64,000 nt of DNA from Rhizobium metallidurans (lineage in GTDB: Bacteria; Pseudomonadota; Alphaproteobacteria; Rhizobiales; Rhizobiaceae). The first letter of the stretch is position 1; the number at the start of each line of letters is the position of its first letter. The translations under genes were made by a program, and so were the position numbers. The notes beneath the pieces are model-generated. The model made no database searches. It saw only the letters and a program-made list of their open reading frames with translations, and was not told the DNA's origin. The stretch covers positions 62,001 through 126,000 of the forward strand of contig NZ_JACIDW010000013.1 in assembly GCF_014196505.1 (NCBI RefSeq), written 5' to 3'. Shown here one piece after another: positions 27,632 to 36,267 of this stretch.

Positions 27632-28699
27632 ATGCACGACAAGGTCGATCAGCGCGAGGTTATCGTCGAGCGACAGGGTTCCGCTGGCATCATCCGCCTC
27701 AACCGGCCGAGGGCGTTGAACAGCCTGACGCTCGATATGGTCCGTTCGATCGATGCGGCGCTCAGTGAATTCGCAGCCGATGCCGATGTGGCGACCGTGG
27801 TCGTCATGGGCGAGGGAGAGCGCGGCTTCTGCGCCGGTGGCGATATCCGCGCGCTGCACGAGAGCGGGCGTGCCGGCACGTCGCTGGCGGAAGACTTCTG
27901 GCGCCACGAGTTTCATCTCAATCACCGCATTGCCTTCTATCCCAAACCCTATGTCGCGCTGATGGACGGCATCACCATGGGCGGCGGCGTCGGTCTTTCC
28001 GCGCATGGTCGCCACCGCGTGGTCACCGAGCGCACCCGCTTCGCCATGCCCGAGACAGGCATCGGCTATTTCCCCGATGTCGGCGCCACCTGGCTGTTGC
28101 CGCACGCCTTGGGCGAAGTTGGCATCTGGATCGGCCTGACGGGCCTGGAGGTGGGCGCGGCCGACGTGATTCATGCCGGCCTCGCCGATGTGCAAGTTGC
28201 CTCGTTCCAGCTGCCGGAGCTTGTCGACACGCTGGCCGGGCTATCGCGTGGCGCCAGCTCGCGCGATGTAGATGTCGTCCTGAAGAACCTGTCGACCGAT
28301 CCGGGCAAGGGACCGCTCAGGCTGAACAGCAGCCTGATCGAGCGCACCTTTCGCTTCGGCACGGTCGGCGAAATCATCGCCGCCTTGAAAGCAGAGGTTT
28401 CGGACTTCGCGAGTGAAACGCTGCGCGCCATCGAGCTGCGCTCGCCGACCAGCCTGGCGCTGACCCTGCGCCTGTTGCACGAGGGCAAGCAGAGCCGCAG
28501 CCTGGGCCAGTGCCTGCGGCGCGAGTTCAGCGCCTGCCTGGGCATCCTTGACAGTCCCGATTTCTACGAGGGCATCCGCGCCGCCGTCATCGACAAGGAC
28601 CGCAAGCCGAAATGGATGCCCGCCACGATCGAGGCGGTCGAACCCGCCGAGATCGAGCGCTTCCTGCGCCCGGCGGAACCGCCGCTGGCGCTCGTCTAG
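27632..28699 (+). CDS. Enoyl-CoA hydratase/isomerase family protein (3-hydroxyisobutyryl-CoA hydrolase type)
   Basis: A 355-residue crotonase-fold enzyme. Its length, the motif FCAGGDIRAL, GITMGGGVGLS and the PETGIGYFPDVGATWLLP segment fit the 3-hydroxyisobutyryl-CoA hydrolase (ECH_2) group, which releases hydroxyisobutyrate from CoA in valine catabolism. The Glu of AMPETGIGYFPD and an Asp nearby are the expected catalytic acids. The ATG at 27632 is preceded by GGAGG; a longer reading adds 15 unconserved residues. No other valine-pathway gene is next to it, so the substrate assignment is moderate. Confidence 0.85.
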   Translation: MHDKVDQREVIVERQGSAGIIRLNRPRALNSLTLDMVRSIDAALSEFAADADVATVVVMGEGERGFCAGGDIRALHESGRAGTSLAEDFWRHEFHLNHRIAFYPKPYVALMDGITMGGGVGLSAHGRHRVVTERTRFAMPETGIGYFPDVGATWLLPHALGEVGIWIGLTGLEVGAADVIHAGLADVQVASFQLPELVDTLAGLSRGASSRDVDVVLKNLSTDPGKGPLRLNSSLIERTFRFGTVGEIIAALKAEVSDFASETLRAIELRSPTSLALTLRLLHEGKQSRSLGQCLRREFSACLGILDSPDFYEGIRAAVIDKDRKPKWMPATIEAVEPAEIERFLRPAEPPLALV

Positions 28700-28712
28700 G
28701 CAGGCGCGGCGC

Positions 28713-28979
28713 TTACATCGGGAAATCCGGAATAGTCTCGCGCCGGGTCAGCTTCAGCGTCCGGTCGGGCTGCAGGATGTAGGTTTCCAGCACCTTCGTT
28801 CCGGTCGAATCATAGAAGGAATTATGGACGACGCTGCCCGGCGGCGATTTCGTCAGCTTGGTGCGCGGCTGCCCGCCATAGGTGATGCTTCCGGGGATGG
28901 GCTGCACCTCCGCCGTCTCGCTGGTCGTGCAGCCGGCCAGAAGAAATGTCGCCGCAAAGGCCGATATCAGGATTTTCAT
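28713..28979 (-). CDS. Small putative lipoprotein
   Basis: An 88-residue exported lipoprotein. A signal peptide of about 17 residues ends in a clear lipobox, LLAGC, with Cys18 as the acylated residue. The mature part is polar (PGSITYGGQPRTKLTKSPPG, then VVHNSFYDSTGTKVLETY) and has no recognised domain. It lies 13 bases from the end of the convergent hydrolase gene. The start MKILIS is used; a GTG three codons upstream is possible. Confidence 0.8.
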   Translation of the reverse strand: MKILISAFAATFLLAGCTTSETAEVQPIPGSITYGGQPRTKLTKSPPGSVVHNSFYDSTGTKVLETYILQPDRTLKLTRRETIPDFPM

Positions 28980-29085
28980 GGCGATCACCCAAAATGTCTA
29001 TGCTGTTGATATGGCTCGCTTCGCTTCACGCGCCAAGAGGTGTTCAAATTTTCTTCTCGAAAATACTCGAACTATAGCGCGCGCA

Positions 29086-29109
29086 CTGCAACGAAATGCC
29101 GCGTTGCAG
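29086..29109. other. Small hairpin in the promoter region of the BON-like gene
   Basis: CTGCAACG (29086-29093) and CGTTGCAG (29102-29109) form a perfect 8-bp inverted repeat with an eight-base loop, 37 bases before the next gene. It could be an operator or a leader hairpin; there is no T-tract. Confidence 0.3.
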
Positions 29110-29145
29110 CGTTAGAGAGCATTACAAATCGCTTTGGAGGCGAAG

Positions 29146-29409
29146 ATGGTACAGCTGTTCCAGACCTTTGCCGGTCATGAGGATCACTGCGAACGGGGGC
29201 ACAGCCAGTCGTCGATGCGGGCTGCCGTCGAAAGCGCGCTGAGCGCGGATGCCGAGCTCGACTGCACCGAGATCACGGTCACGATGCTCGGGCCTTACGC
29301 CGTGCTCGAGGGGTTCGCGCACAGTGCCAGCGACATCGTTCGCGCCACGATGATCGCCGAAGATGTCGTGGGAAAAGGCAACGTGCAGAGCCGGATGCTC
29401 CGGCGCTGA
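29146..29409 (+). CDS. BON-domain-like small protein
   Basis: An 87-residue cytoplasmic protein without a signal peptide. Residues about 20-85 read like a single BON domain: helix RAAVESALSADAEL, strand TEITVTMLGPYAVLEGFA, then helix DIVRATMIAEDVVG ending in a strand-like NVQSRML. BON domains bind membranes or lipids in characterised proteins. GGAGG ten bases upstream fixes the ATG at 29146. It stands alone, and the match to BON is by pattern only. Confidence 0.7.
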   Translation: MVQLFQTFAGHEDHCERGHSQSSMRAAVESALSADAELDCTEITVTMLGPYAVLEGFAHSASDIVRATMIAEDVVGKGNVQSRMLRR

Positions 29410-29561
29410 TGATTGGCGTGTCCGGTCTGTCGTGCACTGGTGGGGCAATACTGTGAGCGAAAAGTATAAAAACGTTAACGCAGTTGAAAGTGGCCACGTT
29501 CTTGCGGAACTAAACTCGTGGCTGGTCCGTTACTTGCGTAAATCAAACATGGGAGAATGGC

Positions 29562-29822
29562 ATGAAGCGCTTTCTTCGAGTTGGGATGCCTTCTTTAGCG
29601 CTGATGGTTGGCGCATTTGCATTGCCGGCCTTGGCTTCACTGGAGATCGACAGCGACTATTCCGCGCTTCAGCGTGATGATGTCGTGGTGGCGCAATATG
29701 GTGATCCGATCGCCTGCGTACCCTCCGCCGCACGTTACGTTCCGTCGTTCATTCGCGCCGGTGACGGCACGATCATCGGCGTGGGTTATGTGGAAGTGGC
29801 AAGCGCCGATACGGGATGCTGA
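29562..29822 (+). CDS. Small exported protein, unknown function
   Basis: An 86-residue protein with a typical Sec signal peptide (MKRFLRVGMPSLALMVGAFA, cleavage likely after ALA near residue 25). The mature 60 residues contain two Cys (PIACVPSAARYVP and a C-terminal Cys) that could form a disulfide. No family is recognised. GGGAGA precedes the ATG. The direct neighbours are also small proteins of unknown role. Confidence 0.7.
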   Translation: MKRFLRVGMPSLALMVGAFALPALASLEIDSDYSALQRDDVVVAQYGDPIACVPSAARYVPSFIRAGDGTIIGVGYVEVASADTGC

Positions 29823-30184
29823 TATCAGGTAACGCTCAATTAACCAGCCGGCCGTGGCGCATCGGCAGACGATGCGCGGACATGAGGCGCGTCTTGCCGC
29901 CCGTTCAAACATCATTGTCTAAGCTGTTGTTTTGAAGGAGATCGTACGAGGCCCGCCTGCGCTTTTGGCACAGAGGGTGACGAGCCTCTGACCATCATCA
30001 TGATGGCTGAGAATGTTCTAGTGATCGTTGTGTCACCGTGACAACCGGCTTCGCGCCGCTGCCCCCGACAAGCTCCCGCGAGGGTTAAGCAAAAATCAAC
30101 TCTGTTTTATTTCGAGCCAATTGTGGATCGTTCCGATCCCGATCAGGCCTCCAACCTATCCCGATTTGATCGGCTGCGCTCGGT
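29823..30184. other. Intergenic region, no gene seen
   Basis: 362 bases between the exported protein and the convergent DUF982 gene. Stops interrupt all frames frequently, and a GAAGGAG motif at 29935 is not followed by a start codon at a usable distance. No terminator or RNA structure is convincing. Confidence 0.4.
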
Positions 30185-30427
30185 TCAGTGGACGTGAAGC
30201 CTTGCTTCCTCGGCCGCCGCGACGAATTCCGCACGTGCTTCTTCCACGCTTTTGCGGCCGTCCAGCGCCGCCCGGCATGTGCTGCGGGCCTTCAGGTAGC
30301 GCAGGCCGCGAACATTGGGCCAGAGCTCCGTAAGGCATGTCAGTGCGTCGAATGGGCCGGATATCGTCCGCGCGCCCGTCGTTTCGAAGCCGACATGGAT
30401 AGGGTCATTCCACTTTTCGCTTGCCAT
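30185..30427 (-). CDS. DUF982 family protein
   Basis: An 80-residue protein of the DUF982 family, which is expanded in rhizobia and often present in many copies per genome. Features are the N-terminal strand PIHVGFETTGARTISGPFDA, the TELWPNVRG motif and a C-terminal helix EEARAEFVAAAEEAR. The start at 30427 (MASEKWNDPI) follows GGAGGAG; the longer open frame upstream lacks conservation. Function is unknown. Confidence 0.85.
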   Translation of the reverse strand: MASEKWNDPIHVGFETTGARTISGPFDALTCLTELWPNVRGLRYLKARSTCRAALDGRKSVEEARAEFVAAAEEARLHVH

Positions 30428-30637
30428 TTGCGCACTCCTCCATTGCTCACGCCATAACTCTGCAGCGCTCTGCCTGCTCCTCCCGCAAAGCAGTGTGCGA
30501 GAGCATTTTAGCGATAATTCACAAACCCGCAAATGGGAAAAGACGCACGCATTCGGCGGACCGAACCAAAGGCGTATCCGGCACAAGCACCCGGCCCGTT
30601 CGACCGAGTGCTTGCAACGACCGTAAGACTTGCGCGC

Positions 30638-30883
30638 TTAGCGGCAGACGCGTGTGGTCTTGGTTACCAGCTTGCCGTGGTTGCGGTATTTGACGGTCTT
30701 CACGCGGCAATTGGAGCGCGCCGAATGTTGGCGATAGGAGCGGTTGTAATAGGGGCGGGGCTTGTAGCGCTCGTGATAACCGGGCTGACCGATTCTCACC
30801 GTCACGCTATCGGCAAGCGATGGCATTGCCGTTGCGCCGAACGATGTGATGGCCACGACGGCGGCGATAATAAGCTTCTTCAT
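30638..30883 (-). CDS. Small basic exported protein
   Basis: An 81-residue protein with a signal peptide (MKKLIIAAVVAITSFGATA, cleavage near residue 24-25, PSLADS). The mature part is strongly basic and Tyr-rich (HERYKPRPYYNRSYRQH) and ends with two Cys. Such secreted basic peptides are frequent in rhizobia and have no known role. GGAGACC upstream of the ATG at 30883 supports the start. Confidence 0.72.
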   Translation of the reverse strand: MKKLIIAAVVAITSFGATAMPSLADSVTVRIGQPGYHERYKPRPYYNRSYRQHSARSNCRVKTVKYRNHGKLVTKTTRVCR

Positions 30884-31015
30884 GCTGGTCTCCATTCATT
30901 ACAGCGTTGACGAAACGTTCGTATCGAGAATTTGTTCGATACGAATAATAAGCGCAGCATGAATGTGAGCTGAGAGGCATGTTCATGTCCGGGTCATCCC
31001 GGCGGGGAGCAGCTT

Positions 31016-31159
31016 TTATTGCGCGATGGTATAGACGAACATGGCCCTGTAGACGGCGATCGTTCCGATGACGGCGGTGAAAACAGCCAGGACCATCGCA
31101 ATGAGGATAACGGCCTTCGTCACCTTGCTGTTCTGCTGGTCGTTGTCGTCAGTGCTCAT
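31016..31159 (-). CDS. Single-span small membrane protein, 47 residues
   Basis: A short reading frame below usual gene-finder limits. The protein has a polar, acidic N-terminus (MSTDDNDQQNSKVTK), one strong membrane helix (AVILIAMVLAVFTAVIGTIA) and a short tail VYRAMFVYTIAQ. A good ribosome site, AGGAGACG, is five to seven bases from the ATG at 31159, and the third-position GC bias looks like the surrounding genes. The topology suggests the N-terminus in the cytoplasm. No family is recognised. Confidence 0.65.
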   Translation of the reverse strand: MSTDDNDQQNSKVTKAVILIAMVLAVFTAVIGTIAVYRAMFVYTIAQ

Positions 31160-31421
31160 CGTCGTCTCCTGCTGGGTCGCCATGCCCTATCGGTTGCGTG
31201 GCCGGCGAAGCGTTTGAATGTCGGCACCTCTTAGCCAGTCGGCCGCTCTTTCGCAAACCGGGATATCTCTTTCAGCCGGAGGTCCGTTGCACGTCGCAAT
31301 TGCCGCAAATCTCGCAACAATGCCGTAGCAAAAGGGCTTTCCCCAGAATTTCCGGCCGAACAGGCGCGGACCTGCGTCGATCGGACGCAATATGTAATCT
31401 GGTTTTTACCGGGGAGAAAAC

Positions 31422-31496
31422 TGGTGCTGCCGAGTGGGATTGAACCACCGACCTCACCCTTACCAAGGGTGTGCTCTACCACTGAGCTACGGCAGC
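31422..31496 (-). tRNA. tRNA-Thr (anticodon GGT)
   Basis: Full cloverleaf on the minus strand. The acceptor stem is GCTGCCG with CGGCAGC, the anticodon arm is CACCC-TTGGTAA-GGGTG with anticodon GGT, and the T-loop contains GGTTCAATCC. The 3' CCA is encoded (31422-31424). Confidence 0.96.
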
Positions 31497-31649
31497 GAGA
31501 CCAGACGCTGGACAACCGAACCGGCTGCGTTGCGTGAACGGGGCGGCTATTGCCACAGCTTCGGGACAAGCGCAAGCCGCAATTTCAAACTTCTGTCAGT
31601 TTCACGTCGCCGCTTTTGGATTGCCGCGAATTCGGGTAAGCCATGAAAC

Positions 31650-31844
31650 ATGACCGAAGACACTGAAAATTCCCGCAAGGGCCGCAAGGACGCGATCGAG
31701 CAGCAGGCGAAATTGCGCCGCGATCGGGCCGCCGAAAAATTGCGGGAAAATCTTTCGAGGCGCAAACAACAGACGCGCGCGCGCCGTTCCGGGCAGGCCG
31801 ACGAGACAAATGGGCTGCCTGCCGCAAAAATGGACGAATCGTAA
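31650..31844 (+). CDS. Conserved small charged protein upstream of murA
   Basis: A 64-residue, highly charged protein rich in Arg, Lys, Glu and Gln (for example KDAIEQQAKLRRDRAAEKLR), predicted to be a single long helix. I recall similar small proteins in front of murA in related rhizobia, which supports it as real. It has no signal peptide, no membrane helix and no recognised domain. The ribosome site is weak. Confidence 0.65.
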   Translation: MTEDTENSRKGRKDAIEQQAKLRRDRAAEKLRENLSRRKQQTRARRSGQADETNGLPAAKMDES

Positions 31845-31948
31845 TGTTCCGTCCGCTTCGAATTGAAGCCTTCGCGGATTTCGTCTAAAGACCTGCATCC
31901 TTTTAAAAGACAGAGTTTCAGAAAGGCGGGCATCGCCCGTAATCGCCT

Positions 31949-33241
31949 ATGGATCGTATCAGAATTGTCGGCGGTAATGAGCTTAGCGGCATCATTCCCA
32001 TTTCCGGCGCCAAGAATGCCGCCTTGCCGCTGATGATCGCCTCGCTGCTGACCAGCGATACGCTGACGCTCGAAAACGTGCCGCACCTGGCCGATGTCGA
32101 GCAGTTGCTGCGCATCCTCGGCAACCACGGCGTCGACGTTTCGGTCAATGGCCGCCGCGAACGCCAGGAAGACAGCTACTCGCGCACGATCCACTTCACC
32201 TGCCGCACCATCGTCGACACGACCGCTCCCTACGAGCTGGTCTCGAAGATGCGCGCCTCCTTCTGGGTCATCGGCCCGCTTCTGGCGCGTGAAGGCCAGT
32301 GCCGCGTCTCGCTGCCCGGCGGCTGCGCCATCGGCACGCGCCCGGTCGACCTGTTCCTCGATGGCCTGACGGCGCTTGGCGCGACACTCGATATCGACAG
32401 CGGCTATGTCAACGCCACCGCCCCCAAGGGCGGCCTGATCGGCGCAAAGTACACCTTCCCGAAGGTCTCCGTCGGCGCGACCCATGTCATGATGATGGCC
32501 GCCACGCTTGCCTGCGGCACCACCGTCATCGGCAACGCCGCCCGCGAGCCTGAGGTCGTCGACCTCGCCAACTGCCTGATCGCCATGGGCGCCAGGATCT
32601 CCGGCGCCGGCACCTCGACGATTACCATCGAAGGCGTCACCTCGCTGTCGGGCGCACGCCACCGCGTTCTGCCGGATCGCATCGAGACCGGCACCTACGC
32701 CATGGCCGTTGCCATGGCCGGCGGCGATGTCGTGCTTGAAAACACCGATGTGGCGCTGCTCGACACCGCGCTTGAGACGCTTCGCCGCGCCGGTGCTGAA
32801 ATCTCCGCGACCAACAACGGCATGCGCGTCCGCCGCAATGGCGCCGGCATCCGCCCGGTCGATATCGTCACCGATCCCTTCCCGGGCTTCCCGACCGACC
32901 TGCAGGCGCAGTTCATGGCGCTGATGACCCGCTCGACCGGCGTGTCGCATGTCACCGAAACCATCTTCGAAAACCGCTTCATGCACGTGCAGGAACTTGC
33001 CCGCCTCGGCGCCAAGATCTCGCTGTCGGGCCAGACGGCGAAGATCGAGGGCGTGCCGCGCCTGAAGGGCGCACCGGTCATGGCGACCGACCTGCGCGCT
33101 TCCGTGTCGCTCGTCATCGCCGGTCTTGCCGCCGAAGGCGAGACCATGGTGTCGCGTGTCTACCACCTCGATCGCGGCTTCGAGCGGCTGGAAGAAAAGC
33201 TCACGCGCTGCGGCGCGATCGTCGAACGCGTCAGCGAATAA
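31949..33241 (+). CDS. murA: UDP-N-acetylglucosamine 1-carboxyvinyltransferase
   Basis: A 430-residue enzyme transferring enolpyruvate from PEP to UDP-GlcNAc, the first committed step of peptidoglycan synthesis in the cytoplasm. The N-terminus has GGNELSGIIPISGAKNAALP with the conserved Lys-Asn pair. The active-site loop Cys is Cys126 in LPGGCAIGTRP, so the fosfomycin-sensitive Cys form is present. The C-terminal PGFPTDLQAQFMAL motif is also intact. Length is standard. It begins the conserved housekeeping block running to tRNA-Phe, and a hairpin follows the stop. Confidence 0.97.
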   Translation: MDRIRIVGGNELSGIIPISGAKNAALPLMIASLLTSDTLTLENVPHLADVEQLLRILGNHGVDVSVNGRRERQEDSYSRTIHFTCRTIVDTTAPYELVSKMRASFWVIGPLLAREGQCRVSLPGGCAIGTRPVDLFLDGLTALGATLDIDSGYVNATAPKGGLIGAKYTFPKVSVGATHVMMMAATLACGTTVIGNAAREPEVVDLANCLIAMGARISGAGTSTITIEGVTSLSGARHRVLPDRIETGTYAMAVAMAGGDVVLENTDVALLDTALETLRRAGAEISATNNGMRVRRNGAGIRPVDIVTDPFPGFPTDLQAQFMALMTRSTGVSHVTETIFENRFMHVQELARLGAKISLSGQTAKIEGVPRLKGAPVMATDLRASVSLVIAGLAAEGETMVSRVYHLDRGFERLEEKLTRCGAIVERVSE

Positions 33242-33262
33242 GCGCAACTGTAGACGTAACGA

Positions 33263-33290
33263 GACAAAGGGCGGTCATTCGCCCTTTGTC
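33263..33290 (+). terminator. Hairpin after murA
   Basis: Perfect 11-bp stem GACAAAGGGCG (33263-33273) with CGCCCTTTGTC (33280-33290) and a six-base loop, 21 bases after the stop. It is followed by CCCCG rather than T residues, so termination strength is uncertain. Confidence 0.5.
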
Positions 33291-33403
33291 CCCGTTGCGC
33301 AACGGGCGTTAGCGCCTTATGTCCCTTGTGCTACGGCACCGCCATTCCGCGGCGCCGGGTATCGCCATCCCGGCGATATCGGAGACAACGGGGTGCTGCC
33401 TGA

Positions 33404-33841
33404 ATGACCGACCTGAAGCTTGTTGCGCTGGATAGCGAAGACCTTGCCATCGTCTCCGCGCATACGCAGGATAGCGTCTTCAAGGTCGCGGATATTTCCT
33501 GGTCGCCGCGCGACCACCAGTTCTCCATCGTCGCCAATCGTTTCGTCTGGGAAGAAGCGGCCGCCAAGCGCAAGGGCTTCGAGCGCCGCCGCGCCGCCAT
33601 CGTCTTCAAGCGCGTGCTGGCCGTGCGCTCCGTCGGCATCGACCGGAAGAACCGTGAGGAGGTCCTGTCGCTGCTCGCCATCCGTTTCGAGCAGAAAGGC
33701 GAGGGGCCCGAGGGCACGGTCCAGATCGATCTGGCCGCCGGCGCCACCATCGCGCTCGATGTCGAATGCATCGAGGTTCAGCTTGCGGATATCGGCGGCG
33801 CATGGGAAACCGCATCCAAGCCGCGCCATCCCGGCGCCTGA
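33404..33841 (+). CDS. DUF2948 family protein
   Basis: A 145-residue protein of the DUF2948 family, found almost always next to hisD in Rhizobiales. It has a strand-rich core (MTDLKLVALDSEDLAIVSAH at the start; later ALDVECIEVQLADIGGAW) and no membrane segment. Function is unknown. It is 38 bases upstream of hisD, probably in the same operon. Confidence 0.85.
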   Translation: MTDLKLVALDSEDLAIVSAHTQDSVFKVADISWSPRDHQFSIVANRFVWEEAAAKRKGFERRRAAIVFKRVLAVRSVGIDRKNREEVLSLLAIRFEQKGEGPEGTVQIDLAAGATIALDVECIEVQLADIGGAWETASKPRHPGA

Positions 33842-33879
33842 ATACGCATTTATCGAAGCATACCGAGAGGAATTGACGC

Positions 33880-35178
33880 GTGGCAATCTGGTTGGATCAG
33901 GCATCGGACGATTTCGGGCAGCGCTTCGCGGCGTTTCTGACGACCAAGCGCGAAATGTCCGAGGACGTAAACACCACCGTTCGCGCCATCATCGATGATG
34001 TGCGCGCCCGCGGCGATGCGGCGCTCGCCGAATACTCGCGCAAGTTCGAGGGTATCGATTTCGCCGAGACGCCGATGCGCGTCACCGAAGCGGAAATCGA
34101 CGCGGCCGTCGAGGCCGTGCCCGCCGAGGTGCTGGGCGCGCTCAAGGTCGCCGCCGTCCGCATCGAATCCCACCACGCCCGCCAGCTGCCGAAGGACGAT
34201 ATCTACGAAGACGCCATGGGCGTGACGCTCGGCTCGCGCTGGACGGCGATCGAGGCGGTCGGCCTGTATGTTCCCGGCGGCACGGCGAGCTATCCGAGCT
34301 CTGTGCTGATGAACGCCATTCCGGCCAAGGTCGCTGGCGTCGATCGTGTTGTCATCGTCGTTCCGGCAACGGGCGGCCAAGTCAACCCCGCCGTGCTCGC
34401 CGCCGCCAAGCTTGCCGGCGTCACCGAGATCTACCGCATCGGCGGTGCCCAGGCGGTCGCGGCGCTCGCCTACGGCACCGAGAGCATCGCGCCGGTCGAC
34501 AAGATCACCGGCCCGGGTAACGCCTATGTCGCCGCCGCCAAGCGCCACGTCTTCGGCACGGTCGGCATCGACATGATCGCCGGTCCGTCGGAAGTCCTCG
34601 TCATCGCCGACAAGGACAACAATCCGGATTGGATCGCAGCCGACATGCTCGCCCAGGCGGAGCATGATGTCAGCGCCCAGTCGATCCTGATTACCGACGA
34701 CGCGGCCTTCGGCAAGGCGGTCGAAGCCGCGGTAGAGCGCCAGCTGAAGACGCTGAACCGGGCCGATACGGCCGCCGCCAGCTGGCGTGATTTCGGCGCC
34801 GTCATCCTGGTCAAGCAGATCAGCGACGCCATCCCGCTCGCAAACCGCATCGCCGCCGAGCATCTGGAACTCGCCGTCGCCGATCCCGATGCGCTGGTCG
34901 ACAAGGTCCGCAATGCCGGCGCCATCTTCATCGGCGCGCATACGCCCGAAGTGATCGGTGATTATGTCGGCGGCTCCAACCATGTGCTGCCGACGGCGCG
35001 CTCCGCGCGGTTTTCGTCCGGCCTCTCGGTGCTTGATTTCGTCAAGCGCACCTCGATCCTGCGTCTCGGCCCCGAACAGTTGCGCACCCTCGGCCCGGCC
35101 GCTATCGCGCTCGCGGTATCCGAAGGTCTCGACGCCCACGCGCGGTCGGTCGCGATCCGCCTCAACCTGGAACGGTAA
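33880..35178 (+). CDS. hisD: Histidinol dehydrogenase
   Basis: A 432-residue NAD- and zinc-dependent enzyme oxidising histidinol to histidine in two steps, ending histidine biosynthesis. Diagnostic stretches are VGLYVPGGTASYPSSVLMNA, the signature segment IDMIAGPSEVLVIAD, the zinc/catalytic QAEHDVSAQS region and SNHVLPTARSARFSSGLSV. The length matches. The gene is a solitary his gene, as usual in rhizobia, and is followed after three bases by UPF0262. Confidence 0.97.
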   Translation: MAIWLDQASDDFGQRFAAFLTTKREMSEDVNTTVRAIIDDVRARGDAALAEYSRKFEGIDFAETPMRVTEAEIDAAVEAVPAEVLGALKVAAVRIESHHARQLPKDDIYEDAMGVTLGSRWTAIEAVGLYVPGGTASYPSSVLMNAIPAKVAGVDRVVIVVPATGGQVNPAVLAAAKLAGVTEIYRIGGAQAVAALAYGTESIAPVDKITGPGNAYVAAAKRHVFGTVGIDMIAGPSEVLVIADKDNNPDWIAADMLAQAEHDVSAQSILITDDAAFGKAVEAAVERQLKTLNRADTAAASWRDFGAVILVKQISDAIPLANRIAAEHLELAVADPDALVDKVRNAGAIFIGAHTPEVIGDYVGGSNHVLPTARSARFSSGLSVLDFVKRTSILRLGPEQLRTLGPAAIALAVSEGLDAHARSVAIRLNLER

Positions 35179-35181
35179 GCG

Positions 35182-35655
35182 ATGGCTGCGGGCGACTTCC
35201 GGCTTTGCGACGTCGTCCTGGACGACACCATCGGCCGATCGACGCCCGATGTCGAGCACGAGCGCGCCGTCGCCATCTTCGATCTCATCGAGGAGAACAG
35301 TTTTGCGCCCGTCGGCCATGCCGGTGGCCCGTACCGGCTGAACATTTCGCTCGTCGATGCCAAGCTGGTCTTTGCCATCACGACGGAAGGCGGCGAGGCG
35401 GTCGCCACCCATATCCTGTCGCTCACCCCGTTCCGCCGCATCGTGAAGGATTACTTCATGATCTGCGAGAGCTATTACGAGGCGATCCGTTCCGCCTCGC
35501 CAAGCCGCATCGAGGCGATCGACATGGGTCGGCGCGGCATCCATAACGAAGGTTCACAAACCCTGCGGAACCGATTGGACGGCAAGATCGAGGTGGATTT
35601 CGATACCGCGCGCCGCCTGTTCACGCTGGTCTGCGTTCTCTACTGGCGCGGATGA
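35182..35655 (+). CDS. UPF0262 family protein
   Basis: A 157-residue protein of the UPF0262 family, known only as a conserved hisD-linked gene of alphaproteobacteria. Conserved stretches include DVVLDDTIGRSTPDVEHERA near the start, FALITE-type strand LVFAITTEGGEAV, and GRRGIHNEGSQTL. No catalytic motif is recognised. It starts three bases after hisD and overlaps the phosphatase gene by four bases, so it is part of a tight operon. Confidence 0.88.
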   Translation: MAAGDFRLCDVVLDDTIGRSTPDVEHERAVAIFDLIEENSFAPVGHAGGPYRLNISLVDAKLVFAITTEGGEAVATHILSLTPFRRIVKDYFMICESYYEAIRSASPSRIEAIDMGRRGIHNEGSQTLRNRLDGKIEVDFDTARRLFTLVCVLYWRG

Positions 35656-36137
35656 CCGGGATGGACGAGCTCGAACCAGCAGGCGCGAGGGTCAAGCCGG
35701 GCGCGATTTTGTTCATGTGCGGCCTGAATGCCATCAGATCGCCCATGGCGGAGGCGATCGCTCGTAGCATGCTGCCCGCCAATACCTATATATGCTCCGC
35801 GGGCGTCCGTGCGGGCGAGCGCGATCCCTTTGTCGATGTGGTGCTCGATGAAATCGGACTTTCGCTCGGGCGCCATCTGCCGCACACGCTCGACGATCTC
35901 GAAGATGATTATTTCGATGTGATCATCACGCTTTCGCCGCCAGCCCACCACGCAGCGCTGGAACTGACGCGGGCGAGCGCCGTCGAGGTGGTCTACTGGC
36001 CGACCATGGACCCGACCGTCGTGCAGGGCACGCGGGAGCAGATTCTGGAGAGCTATCGCGAGGTGCGAAATCATCTCGCCGAGCTTATCGAGAAGCGTCT
36101 ATTAGACCGAAGTGGTATCGCCGCGCAGTCCGCATGA
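35652..36137 (+). CDS. Low-molecular-weight phosphatase family protein
   Basis: A 161-residue protein of the low-molecular-weight protein tyrosine phosphatase/ArsC fold. The P-loop is Cys23-x5-Arg29-Ser (FMCGLNAIRSPMAEA), and a candidate general-acid Asp is in YWPTMDPTVVQG. Compared with the canonical C-x-G-N-x-C-R-S, the Gly and the second Cys are replaced or shifted, so activity on phosphotyrosine is uncertain. It overlaps UPF0262 by four bases, which makes it translationally coupled to hisD-UPF0262. The gene is a conserved rhizobial neighbour of infA. Confidence 0.85.
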   Translation: MTGMDELEPAGARVKPGAILFMCGLNAIRSPMAEAIARSMLPANTYICSAGVRAGERDPFVDVVLDEIGLSLGRHLPHTLDDLEDDYFDVIITLSPPAHHAALELTRASAVEVVYWPTMDPTVVQGTREQILESYREVRNHLAELIEKRLLDRSGIAAQSA

Positions 36138-36267
36138 AACAAATAAAGGAAACGCGATCAATTTGGTTCACAAACCCCTGTTGATTGTGTAGTTTCCGCC
36201 CAAATTTTGAGGCGGCCCCAATCTTGGCCAATGCCGCCATCTCAACCGACAGGAAGAAAACACCTAT

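Noticed and set aside
26258..28195. 645-residue open frame opposite galE and the hydrolase
   Set aside because: Covers two unrelated real genes on the plus strand; antisense artefact.
31547..33247. 566-residue open frame opposite murA
   Set aside because: Antisense to murA with no motif.
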